11,146 bases of DNA from Bacteroidota bacterium (lineage in GTDB: Bacteria > Bacteroidota > Bacteroidia > Chitinophagales > Chitinophagaceae). The position numbers were made by a program, and so were the translations under genes. This document shows, piece by piece, positions 1-6,760 of this stretch. Under the pieces are notes generated by a model. That model was not told where the DNA came from, ran no database searches, and saw only the letters and a program-made list of their open reading frames with translations. Position 1 is the stretch's first letter. Each line of letters starts with the position of its first letter. The stretch lies in the NCBI GenBank assembly GCA_947454745.1, contig CANGMV010000016.1:1-11146 (forward strand), written 5' to 3'.

Positions 1-761
1 GGAGTGGTTAACTTATCTTTTGTGTATTTATCTTTCTCCAAATCCACAGGCTTAAATGGATAATTTTTGAAAATTTCGGCTGTGTAAGTCACAGCCTCTC
101 TATCGTCAGAAACCTTTCGTTCAATTACCTCATTCAATCGCCAATTGCGTTTGGCCGTGTCCCATAATATATTTTCTGCCCTTAAATTGTAGACTACTTT
201 GCCATTCAGTACTTTATAAGCAAAAAATCCAGAACCCCTATTATTGGCAGTGTCATAGCCATAAACACCTGCATAGGTAAAAGAATCAATTCTAAAATAA
301 ATATCTGTAGAAGTAGTTAATAAGGCATTGTAACTGGAATGATTATCGACATAGGCGGCTTCGAAACTACCTCTAATATTATTGGCCTTTGGGACAATCC
401 ATTGATTGGACACCCATAATAACAATCCCAACAATACACCCCCAATCCAATAAGGTCTTAACCATCTATTATACGTCGTACCACTTGCTAAAATGGCTAC
501 AATTTCGGTTTGACCTGCCATTTTGGAAGTAAAAAAAATTACCGCAATAAATACGAATAAAGGAAATAATAAAGCAATAATATGAGGGATAAATCCAATA
601 TAATAATGGGTTATAATTTCACCGCCCGATAAACCAGATTTAACAAAGTCATCGGTCTTCTCACTCACATCAATCACAATTGCAATAACTGCAAATAAAA
701 AGATAGAGAAAAAGAAAACTCTAAAAAACTTTTTTAATATGTACCAATCTAGTTTTTTCAC
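1..761 (-). CDS. LptF/LptG (YjgP/YjgQ) family permease, C-terminal part beyond the window
   Basis: This family forms the inner-membrane permease of the Lpt machine, which extracts lipopolysaccharide from the inner membrane and passes it to the periplasmic bridge. I translated 253 codons from a GTG at 759-761 to the left edge without a stop. The fragment starts VKKLDWYILKKFF. It has a first membrane helix at about residues 12-31, a second at about 55-77, a cytoplasmic stretch with TEIVAILASG (typical of the family, probably the coupling region), and a third helix at about 105-123. A polar, beta-rich segment follows, as expected for the periplasmic jellyroll domain. The remaining C-terminal helices lie outside the window. 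The start is 10 bases after the tgt stop, so the two are probably cotranscribed. No nearby in-frame ATG fits better than this GTG. I cannot tell LptF from LptG, so no symbol is given. Confidence 0.85.
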   Translation of the reverse strand, partial: MKKLDWYILKKFFRVFFFSIFLFAVIAIVIDVSEKTDDFVKSGLSGGEIITHYYIGFIPHIIALLFPLFVFIAVIFFTSKMAGQTEIVAILASGTTYNRWLRPYWIGGVLLGLLLWVSNQWIVPKANNIRGSFEAAYVDNHSSYNALLTTSTDIYFRIDSFTYAGVYGYDTANNRGSGFFAYKVLNGKVVYNLRAENILWDTAKRNWRLNEVIERKVSDDREAVTYTAEIFKNYPFKPVDLEKDKYTKDKLTT

Positions 762-771
762 TCGGTATTAT

Positions 772-1911
772 TTACAAACGCGTTTTTACTTGTTCAATCA
801 TACTTACTTTCCAGCTACTATAATCTCCTGCGACAATATGTTTTCTGGCTTCTCCAACCAACCAAAGATAAAAGGATAAGTTTTGAATACTCGCTAATTG
901 CAACCCTAAAATTTCGTCCGCTTGAAATAAATGTCGCATGTATGCTTTCGTATAATATTGACTTAACTCATTCGGGATACCTGGATCCAATGGACTAAAA
1001 TCTTTTTCCCATTTCTTATTCTTAATATTGATCACGCCTTGCGAAGTAAATATCATTCCATTCCGACCATTGCGCGTTGGCATTACGCAGTCAAACATAT
1101 CTACTCCTAAATCAATCGCTTCTAAAATATTCCAGGGTGTACCTACGCCCATTAAATAACGGGGCTTGTCCACTGGTAAATTTTCACAACACAATGCGGT
1201 GAACTCATACATTTCGGGCTCGGTTTCTCCCACACTTAATCCTCCTATTGCATTACCCACTGCGTTTTTAGCACTTATATATTCACAGGATGCTTTTCTT
1301 AAATCCTTGTACATTCCTCCTTGTACAATAGGAAATAAATTTTGAGTGTACCCATATAAATCGGGCGTTTCCGCTAAACGATTAAAACAACGATCTAACC
1401 ATATATGTGTAAGATCCATGCTCTTACGCACATATTCATATTCAGCAGGAATCGGTGGACATTCATCAAAAGCCATAATAATATCTGCTCCAATACTGCG
1501 CTGAATATCCATTACTTTTTCGGGACTGAACATATGTTTACTCCCGTCGATATGTGACTGAAATAATGCACCTTCCTGCGTGATTTTTCGCTTGCTGGCC
1601 AATGAAAAAACTTGGTACCCTCCACTATCAGTTAATATTGGTCGATCCCAGCCCATAAATTTATGTAACCCACCGGCCGCCTCCAATATTTCAGTGCCTG
1701 GTCTTAAATACAAATGATAGGTATTCCCAAGTATGATTTGAGCGTTAATGTCCGCTTTTAACTGTTGCTGGGTAACGGCTTTCACCGAACCAATGGTGCC
1801 TACTGGCATAAAGATAGGGGTCTGAATCGTACCATGATCGGTAGTAATCGTACCCGCACGAGCCGAACCTGTACTACTCTTATATTGTAAATCAAATGCT
1901 AATGCCGCCAT
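772..1911 (-). CDS. tgt: Queuine tRNA-ribosyltransferase (tRNA-guanine transglycosylase)
   Basis: Tgt exchanges guanine at wobble position 34 of GUN-anticodon tRNAs (Asp, Asn, His, Tyr) for the queuosine precursor preQ1. The 379-residue protein is full length (E. coli 375). It contains TDSGGYQVFSL with Asp95 (substrate-binding/base aspartate), AFDECPP with Asp149, VQGG at 196-199, GGLSVGE at 223-229, MGVGTPW, and the VDMFDCVMPTRNGRNG block with the probable nucleophile Asp271. The C-terminal zinc site is degenerate: where most bacterial enzymes have CxCxxC before YxRHLF, this protein has LDPGIPNELSQYY, and there is no cysteine after Cys275. The catalytic barrel is otherwise intact. Starting at the ATG at 1911 gives the normal MAALAFDLQY-type N-terminus. 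A TAnnTTTG box ends 4 bases upstream, implying a leaderless mRNA. The permease gene follows 10 bases downstream. Confidence 0.97.
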   Translation of the reverse strand: MAALAFDLQYKSSTGSARAGTITTDHGTIQTPIFMPVGTIGSVKAVTQQQLKADINAQIILGNTYHLYLRPGTEILEAAGGLHKFMGWDRPILTDSGGYQVFSLASKRKITQEGALFQSHIDGSKHMFSPEKVMDIQRSIGADIIMAFDECPPIPAEYEYVRKSMDLTHIWLDRCFNRLAETPDLYGYTQNLFPIVQGGMYKDLRKASCEYISAKNAVGNAIGGLSVGETEPEMYEFTALCCENLPVDKPRYLMGVGTPWNILEAIDLGVDMFDCVMPTRNGRNGMIFTSQGVINIKNKKWEKDFSPLDPGIPNELSQYYTKAYMRHLFQADEILGLQLASIQNLSFYLWLVGEARKHIVAGDYSSWKVSMIEQVKTRL

Positions 1912-1915
1912 GGCG

Positions 1916-1923
1916 CAAAGGTA
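1916..1923 (-). promoter_or_regulatory. Bacteroidota -7 promoter box for tgt (TACCTTTG)
   Basis: Read on the minus strand, TACCTTTG matches the Bacteroidota housekeeping sigma -7 consensus TAnnTTTG at every fixed position. Its last base lies 4 bases before the tgt ATG. In this phylum transcription normally begins a few bases after the box, so the mRNA should start at or next to the ATG. I see no convincing -33 TTG at the usual spacing, so the call rests on the -7 box and its position. Confidence 0.6.
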
Positions 1924-1937
1924 AGGTCAAATATCAT

Positions 1938-1945
1938 TACTTTTG
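1938..1945 (+). promoter_or_regulatory. Bacteroidota -7 promoter box for the glycosyltransferase-rsmG pair (TACTTTTG)
   Basis: TACTTTTG matches TAnnTTTG at all fixed positions. It ends 4 bases before the ATG at 1950, the same distance as the box for the divergent tgt gene. This supports 1950 rather than the upstream ATG at 1896 as the start, because 1896 would lie upstream of the promoter and inside tgt. No clear -33 element is visible. Confidence 0.6.
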
Positions 1946-1949
1946 TACC

Positions 1950-3077
1950 ATGATTACTAACCTACCCGTATCTCCTATTTTGATAGGCGCATTTGCCTGT
2001 GTCATAGCCTTACAGTTATTTTACTATCTATTCTTTTTCTTAAGATTAGCGATTTATAAAAAGCCCAATAAAGCGGTGCATATGGAGCACCCTATTTCGG
2101 TGGTCATTTGTGCAAGGGATGAGGCCCATAATTTAGCCACTAATTTACCAGGAGTGTTGGTGCAAGAATATAGTACTACCCATGAAATCGTTTTAGTGAA
2201 TGATAACTCTGAAGATGAATCAAAATATTTATTAGACGAGTTTAAAAAATCTTTTAAGAATTTAAATGTCGTTAACCTTACACAAGATGCCAAAATGATT
2301 AATGGGAAAAAATTTCCTTTGTCTATGGGTATCAAATCGGCTAAATATGAAACCTTATTATTAACCGATGCCGACTGTGTGCCTGCAAGTGAACACTGGA
2401 TGCAATTGATGCAGGATGGTTTTGATGATAATATCGAAATTGTTTTAGGCTATGGCGCCTATAAAAAGAAGCCCGGCTTCTTGAACAAACTTATTCGATT
2501 CGAAACTTTCCAAACTGCTTTACAATACTTTTCTTATGCACTAGCAGGCATGCCTTATATGGGGGTTGGAAGAAATTTGTCTTATAAACGAGATGTATTT
2601 ATTCGCAACAAAGGATTTTCTTCCATTAATCAGATGCCTAGTGGCGATGACGACTTATTTATTAATCAAGTTGCCAATCGAAACAATACCGCCATTGTAA
2701 TTGATAAAGACGCACATACTCTAAGCGAGCCTAAGACTACCTTTAATGAATGGATGACACAAAAGTATCGTCATTACACTACTAGCAAATACTACAAAAA
2801 ACAACATTCTATCTTATTGGCATTTTATGCAATTAGCCAATTTTTAGTATACCCACTTTTAATTACTGGATTGATTTTTACAAAAGAATATATTTTATTA
2901 ACTAGCCTTTGGGGACTTCGTTTTTTAATTCAAGGAGCGATTCTAAGAGGTACTATGAAAAAATTAAACGAATTAGATCTTTGGCCATGGTTTTTCTTAT
3001 TTGACTTGTGGTCCATATTCTATTATTTGTTTACCTTGCCTAGCGTATGGAAAGCACCCCACAAAAACTGGAGTTAA
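1950..3077 (+). CDS. Membrane-anchored family 2 glycosyltransferase
   Basis: This is probably an inverting GT2 enzyme that adds a sugar from a nucleotide-sugar donor to a cell-envelope glycan or lipid; the substrate cannot be read from sequence. From the ATG at 1950 it has 375 residues. There is an N-terminal membrane helix at about 9-33. The GT-A domain opens with PISVVICARDEAHNL (48-62) and has VNDNSEDES for donor binding, TDADCVP with the metal-binding DAD at 140-142, SGDDD at 231-235 holding the likely catalytic acidic residue, and QKYRH at 271-275 in place of the common QxxRW. Hydrophobic segments at about 287-309, 313-333 and 346-364 probably anchor the C-terminus. The longer reading from 1896 would overlap tgt and adds MLMPPWRKGKVKYHYFCT, which looks unlike a family N-terminus. 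The gene overlaps rsmG by 31 bases and is probably translated from the same mRNA. Confidence 0.85.
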   Translation: MITNLPVSPILIGAFACVIALQLFYYLFFFLRLAIYKKPNKAVHMEHPISVVICARDEAHNLATNLPGVLVQEYSTTHEIVLVNDNSEDESKYLLDEFKKSFKNLNVVNLTQDAKMINGKKFPLSMGIKSAKYETLLLTDADCVPASEHWMQLMQDGFDDNIEIVLGYGAYKKKPGFLNKLIRFETFQTALQYFSYALAGMPYMGVGRNLSYKRDVFIRNKGFSSINQMPSGDDDLFINQVANRNNTAIVIDKDAHTLSEPKTTFNEWMTQKYRHYTTSKYYKKQHSILLAFYAISQFLVYPLLITGLIFTKEYILLTSLWGLRFLIQGAILRGTMKKLNELDLWPWFFLFDLWSIFYYLFTLPSVWKAPHKNWS

Positions 3078-3685
3078 TTACTGAATACTTTGACGATTTT
3101 ACGCCAAAGCAATTAGCACAATTCGAAGGCCTTGAAGCGGCTTATAAGGAATGGAATAGCCAAATTAATGTGATCTCCCGAAAAGATATTGATCATATTT
3201 ATTTGCACCATGTTCTGCATTCTTTAAGCATTGCTGCAATCGCGGAATGGGACAAAGGAACTCAAGTTATTGATATTGGCTGTGGCGGTGGATTCCCCTG
3301 CGTTCCCATGGCAATATTTTATCCCGAAGTACAATTTTTAGCTGTAGATAGTATTGCAAAAAAATTAAAGGTAGTAGACGCTGTTTGCGAAATGGTAGGC
3401 ATTAAAAATATTACTACCAAACACACACGTGTAGAAGAAATCAAAAACAAGAAATTCGACTACGCCATTAGTCGCGCTGTAGCTCCCTTAAAAGATTTAT
3501 GGAAATGGGCCGGCCCTATTATCAATAAAAAACCTAACCAACCGAACGGTTTAATTTGTTTAAAAGGTGGCGACTTGCATCAGGAAATTTTTGAAAGTGG
3601 CGTGCGCCCCAAAATGATGTCTATCCATGACATTTTTCAGGAAGACTATTTTAAAGAAAAATATATCATACAAGTGAAGAAATAG
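3047..3685 (+). CDS. rsmG: 16S rRNA (guanine-527 N7)-methyltransferase
   Basis: RsmG (GidB) uses S-adenosylmethionine to make m7G527 in the 530 loop of 16S rRNA; loss of it gives low-level streptomycin resistance in several bacteria. The 212-residue protein has the typical N-terminal helical region with WNSQINVISRKD at 36-47 and HHVLHSL at 54-60. The SAM-binding motif IDIGCGGGFPCVPMAI runs from 75 to 90, an acidic residue at 101 (AVDS) follows the second strand, and FDYAISRAVAPL lies at 137-148. Length and ends match the Bacteroidota family. The start lies 31 bases inside the glycosyltransferase gene in another frame, so expression probably relies on readthrough transcription and translational coupling. 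No separate promoter is evident. The stop is followed by the convergent hairpin region. Confidence 0.96.
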   Translation: MESTPQKLELITEYFDDFTPKQLAQFEGLEAAYKEWNSQINVISRKDIDHIYLHHVLHSLSIAAIAEWDKGTQVIDIGCGGGFPCVPMAIFYPEVQFLAVDSIAKKLKVVDAVCEMVGIKNITTKHTRVEEIKNKKFDYAISRAVAPLKDLWKWAGPIINKKPNQPNGLICLKGGDLHQEIFESGVRPKMMSIHDIFQEDYFKEKYIIQVKK

Positions 3686-3719
3686 ATTAACCTATTTCTT
3701 GCTAAAAAACAATTATAGT

Positions 3720-3811
3720 ATAGTGTTGAGTTAAATTATACTATGTGAACATCTAGCCTTAGCGTTAAAAGGATAGCTGAGATCGAATCGTATAATTTAA
3801 TCCAACACTAT
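3720..3811. repeat. Long imperfect inverted repeat between convergent rsmG and the M1 peptidase gene
   Basis: Arms 3720-3741 and 3790-3811 are complementary over 22 positions. Twenty are Watson-Crick pairs, one is G-T (3730/3801) and one is a mismatch (3729/3802). Pairs 3716/3815 and 3717/3814, with two G-T pairs, extend the stem over the peptidase stop codon at 3813-3815. Within the 48-base centre, 3751-3760 and 3769-3783 form a second hairpin of ten pairs with a one-base bulge (3779) and a four-base internal loop (3772-3775). A competing local hairpin uses ATAGTATA at 3715-3722 and TATACTAT at 3737-3744. The position suits bidirectional transcription termination, but there is no clear T-run. 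A small mobile palindrome of REP or MITE type is the other possibility. The pairing is seen; the function is inferred. Confidence 0.6.
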
Positions 3812-3812
3812 G

Positions 3813-5717
3813 TTAGTTAGGAATCTCTAATTTATTATTGGTTCTGTTTATATCGGGTAAACGATAGCTTGGATCAATTTCGATTGACTTTAATGAACTT
3901 AAAGGCTTAGTAGTTTCAAAAGTGTAAGTTGGCTGTACCCATTTGCATTCAGGGTGTATAATTCTTGTTGTTTTACCTTCCGCTACTTTATTACCCAACA
4001 TTAAATCCAATGGAATATAATGTAATTCCGTACTGCCATCTTTATAAGTGACTAATACTTCCAAAGGCGCTGGCATTTTGCCGATTCTTTGAATACTAAT
4101 CGTTGCTGTATTAGGACCAGCTTGAATATCATTCAACGCGTAGTCGATTGTTTTGGTACTATTCACCCAATATTCTTTTAACCACTCTAATTGAATGCCA
4201 CTTGTTTTTTCAGCTACACGAATAAAATCATTTGCATTTGGATGTTTAAATTTCCAAGTGTTATAATAATTCAACATTACTTTATCACGCACTGAATCTC
4301 CAATCACATAGCCCAATAAACCTAAAAAGGTAGCGCCTTTCGTATAAGCAGCACTACTATATGCATAGTTGGTATTGTAATGATCGGAATGCGTAGACAT
4401 AGGTTCTTCTAATCCGCTTTTTGCCAAAGCTAAATAACCCATATAATTCCCTGCTTGTACCAATGGTAATTGAGTTTTTGCTTTCTCATTATTTGCTAAT
4501 ATTTGCGCCTTCTCTCTTTCGCTAATAAATGGTGAAGTTGCTGCAAAATTTGTATTGTATTGATTAGAAACAATCGCTTCGGCAAAACTTGTAAAGCCTT
4601 CATCCATCCATGGAAATAAACTTTCGTTGGTCCCTAAAATTTGTTGGTACCAATTGTGCATCCACTCATGAAACACAGTGCCCAATCCTGGACCTTTTAT
4701 TAATGTTGCCATTGCATATTCCATACCTCCATCTCCTCCTTGAATAAAAGAATATTGAGGATAAGGATAAGCTCCAAATTTCTTTTCCATAAAGGGCAGC
4801 ATTTTTTCAGCAGCCCATAATACATTGGACCATGCGCTATCGGTACTTGCATTCTTTTCCTTATAATACACGTTCAATGTTAAATTTGGACGCACTTGTT
4901 TTGACAAATGCTTATAATGATTATCGGCCGCCCAAACAAAGTCATGAATATTATTGCCCTTAAAATTCCATGTTTTTAAACCTTGAGCATTGGGTGCTTC
5001 ATTTGGATTTTGTAAGACTCCTGTTGCAGCAACCATATAACTCTTATCCAATTGTAATGTTACATCGTAACCTCCCCATACACCATAAAACTCTCTTGCA
5101 ATATAGGGATTGGTATTCCAACCTTGGTAATCATATTCCACCATTTTAGGATACCATTGACTCATTGAATAACGCACCCCTTCGGCATTGTCTCTTCCTG
5201 AACGGCGAATTTGTTGTGGTACTTGAGCTTGAAAAACCAAGGTCATTGTTACTGATGATTTAGGCGCAATGGGTTGCGTTAATTGCACTTCCAAAATGGT
5301 TTCATGTTGTACCAGTTTTTGTTGCTTACCCCCAATTAAAATGTACCCTACTTTCTGAAATCCTATTTCCTCTGGTTTCAAATTAAGAATACGATCTTTT
5401 ACGCGCGCGTCCCAGTCAGCCACTTGATCCCCTTTTCGATTGGTTAACATTGTTTTTCCTAATTCACGACTACGTGTGTCCATTGCTGAATTAGGCTGAA
5501 ACGCATTCCAATATAAATGAAAATATACTTTCTTTAAAGTGTCAGTACTATTGTTGTCATACACTACTTCCTCCGAACCATTAATAATATTGGTACTTAC
5601 ATCCAAGCTTGCCTTAATGGTATAGTTAATATGTTGTTGCCAACGTTCGGCTTGTGCATTAGATACAAGTGCAGACATCAAAAAAAATACCGCTAATGAA
5701 GAGACTTTATTTAACAT
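3813..5717 (-). CDS. Secreted M1-family zinc metallopeptidase
   Basis: This is a gluzincin peptidase, probably acting on peptides outside the cytoplasm. The 634-residue protein starts with a signal peptide: positive MLNK, a hydrophobic core, and a signal peptidase I site after Ala23 (SNAQA). A beta-rich N-terminal domain is followed by the thermolysin-like domain, with the zinc motif HEWMH at 350-354 and the third ligand Glu373 in WMDEGF, exactly HEXXH-X18-E. The usual M1 exopeptidase motif GxMEN reads GGMEY at 330-334: the glutamate that binds the free N-terminus is kept (Glu333), the asparagine is not. YSSAAYTKGA at 453-462 supplies the probable transition-state tyrosine. A C-terminal beta region follows. 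I see no type IX secretion C-terminal domain or lipobox, so periplasm is most likely. A 91-base gap from rsmI allows its own promoter. The stop codon lies at the edge of the convergent hairpin. Substrate unknown. Confidence 0.9.
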   Translation of the reverse strand: MLNKVSSLAVFFLMSALVSNAQAERWQQHINYTIKASLDVSTNIINGSEEVVYDNNSTDTLKKVYFHLYWNAFQPNSAMDTRSRELGKTMLTNRKGDQVADWDARVKDRILNLKPEEIGFQKVGYILIGGKQQKLVQHETILEVQLTQPIAPKSSVTMTLVFQAQVPQQIRRSGRDNAEGVRYSMSQWYPKMVEYDYQGWNTNPYIAREFYGVWGGYDVTLQLDKSYMVAATGVLQNPNEAPNAQGLKTWNFKGNNIHDFVWAADNHYKHLSKQVRPNLTLNVYYKEKNASTDSAWSNVLWAAEKMLPFMEKKFGAYPYPQYSFIQGGDGGMEYAMATLIKGPGLGTVFHEWMHNWYQQILGTNESLFPWMDEGFTSFAEAIVSNQYNTNFAATSPFISEREKAQILANNEKAKTQLPLVQAGNYMGYLALAKSGLEEPMSTHSDHYNTNYAYSSAAYTKGATFLGLLGYVIGDSVRDKVMLNYYNTWKFKHPNANDFIRVAEKTSGIQLEWLKEYWVNSTKTIDYALNDIQAGPNTATISIQRIGKMPAPLEVLVTYKDGSTELHYIPLDLMLGNKVAEGKTTRIIHPECKWVQPTYTFETTKPLSSLKSIEIDPSYRLPDINRTNNKLEIPN

Positions 5718-5742
5718 AACTCTTTTAATTTAAAAATAATAT

Positions 5743-5765
5743 AAGGAATGAATCAAGGAATGAAT
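5743..5765. repeat. Two tandem 11-base direct repeats upstream of the M1 peptidase gene
   Basis: AAGGAATGAAT occurs at 5743-5753 and again at 5755-5765, a 12-base period. A related GGATGAATGA lies at about 5799-5808. The pair sits 25-48 bases upstream of the peptidase ATG, where a regulator could bind. The nearest -7-like sequence on the minus strand is TATTTTTA (5731-5738), which lacks the final G. This may be a chance duplication in a short gap. Confidence 0.35.
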
Positions 5766-5808
5766 TTAAGTAAAATTCGGGAGCATACCAACTGACCTGG
5801 ATGAATGA

Positions 5809-6474
5809 TTATTGTTTTCCTTCAACAACTATTACAATCTCCCCTTTTACCTGCTTTGCAGAAAAATGTAGGACTAGATTATCCAAAGTGTCGGTGATAT
5901 TTTCTTCGAACATTTTAGTCAATTCACGGCTTACTGCCGCTTTACGATCACCTCCAAAATAAGAAGCAAATAATTCCAAGGTTTTTACCAAGCGCATGGG
6001 GCTTTCATAAAATAACATAGTGCGTTCTTCATTTACCAGAGATTCCATTAAAGTTTTCTTTCCTTTTTTTAAGGGAATAAATCCTTCAAATGCAAAACGA
6101 CTCGCAGGCAACCCGCTATTGGTTAATGCAGGCACAAATGCGGTTGCACCTGGTAAACTTGTAACCGCTACCCCAGCAGCTTTACATGCACGCACTAATA
6201 AAAAAGCAGGATCAGAAATTCCTGGACTTCCCGCATCTGTTATGAGTGCTATTTTTTTGCCAGCTTGTAACTGCTGCACTAAATGATCTACTACCTTATG
6301 TTCATTATGTTGATGATAAGGAGTAAGCGGTTTGTGAATATTATAATGCTGTAATAATTTAGAGGAAGTACGTGTATCCTCACATAAAATAAAATCTACT
6401 TCATTTAATACCTCCACGGCCCTAAAGGTGAAATCTTTCAAATTCCCAATGGGAGTGGGTACTAAATACAACAT
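5809..6474 (-). CDS. rsmI: 16S rRNA (cytidine-1402 2'-O)-methyltransferase
   Basis: RsmI methylates the 2'-hydroxyl of C1402 in the decoding centre of 16S rRNA, working with RsmH, which makes the N4 methylation of the same base. The 221-residue tetrapyrrole-methylase-fold protein has LYLVPTPIGNLKDFTFRA at 2-19 and ILCEDTRTSSKLL at 29-41. It also has ALITDAGSPGISDPA at 76-90 (SAM pocket), SLPGATAFVPAL at 106-117, and FEGFIPLKKGKK and LFYESPMRL at 154-162. It is shorter than E. coli RsmI (about 286) and ends after GEIVIVVEG, as in the short form without the C-terminal helical domain. The ATG at 6474 matches the conserved N-terminus. It lies 23 bases after purS, probably in the same transcript. 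Confidence 0.96.
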   Translation of the reverse strand: MLYLVPTPIGNLKDFTFRAVEVLNEVDFILCEDTRTSSKLLQHYNIHKPLTPYHQHNEHKVVDHLVQQLQAGKKIALITDAGSPGISDPAFLLVRACKAAGVAVTSLPGATAFVPALTNSGLPASRFAFEGFIPLKKGKKTLMESLVNEERTMLFYESPMRLVKTLELFASYFGGDRKAAVSRELTKMFEENITDTLDNLVLHFSAKQVKGEIVIVVEGKQ

Positions 6475-6497
6475 ATTAAAATGGGATAAATGAGCTA

Positions 6498-6749
6498 CTA
6501 AGCTTGAACGAATTCAATTTCGAAATACTCCATCACTGCATTTGCCAATAATTTTTTACTTGCTTCTTCCGCTACAGTTCTTGCTGCTGCCTCATTAGCT
6601 GCTTCAATTTGCAAAGTGATATGTTTGCCTACTCTTACATCTTGTACACCATGCATTCCTAAATTATGTAAACCGCCCAAAACGGCTTTACCTTGAGGAT
6701 CTAATAAATCTTTTAATGGCATTACTTTAATTTGTACTTGAAATAACAT
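6498..6749 (-). CDS. purS: Phosphoribosylformylglycinamidine synthase subunit PurS
   Basis: PurS is the small structural subunit of the three-part FGAM synthase (small PurL, PurQ, PurS). It bridges the glutaminase and synthetase subunits so that ammonia can pass to FGAR in de novo purine synthesis. The 83-residue protein has the family layout: a first strand MLFQVQIKVMP, then LLDPQGKAVLGGLHNLGM (15-32), VQDVRVGKHITLQIEA (35-50), a helix, and a C-terminal strand YFEIEFV. Length is normal for the family (about 80-85). Its presence implies a small PurL plus PurQ elsewhere in the genome, since neither is in this window. It sits between pssA (11 bases upstream) and rsmI (23 bases downstream), so it is probably coexpressed with unrelated growth genes. 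Confidence 0.93.
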   Translation of the reverse strand: MLFQVQIKVMPLKDLLDPQGKAVLGGLHNLGMHGVQDVRVGKHITLQIEAANEAAARTVAEEASKKLLANAVMEYFEIEFVQA

Positions 6750-6760
6750 AGGATTGATTC

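Noticed and set aside
1896..1949. Longer glycosyltransferase starting at the ATG at 1896
   Set aside because: It would overlap tgt on the other strand and lie upstream of the -7 box at 1938-1945, and the extra 18 residues do not resemble a family N-terminus.
2054..2335. Leftward 93-codon open frame inside the glycosyltransferase
   Set aside because: It is antisense to conserved glycosyltransferase motifs and its translation resembles no known family; it is a shadow of the real gene.
3685..3822. Integron attC-like recombination site at the convergent junction
   Set aside because: The hairpin is bulged like an attC, but proper RYYYAAC and GTTRRRY core sites are not at its ends. The nearest partial matches lie outside the stem, one of them in coding sequence, and no integrase or cassette context is present.
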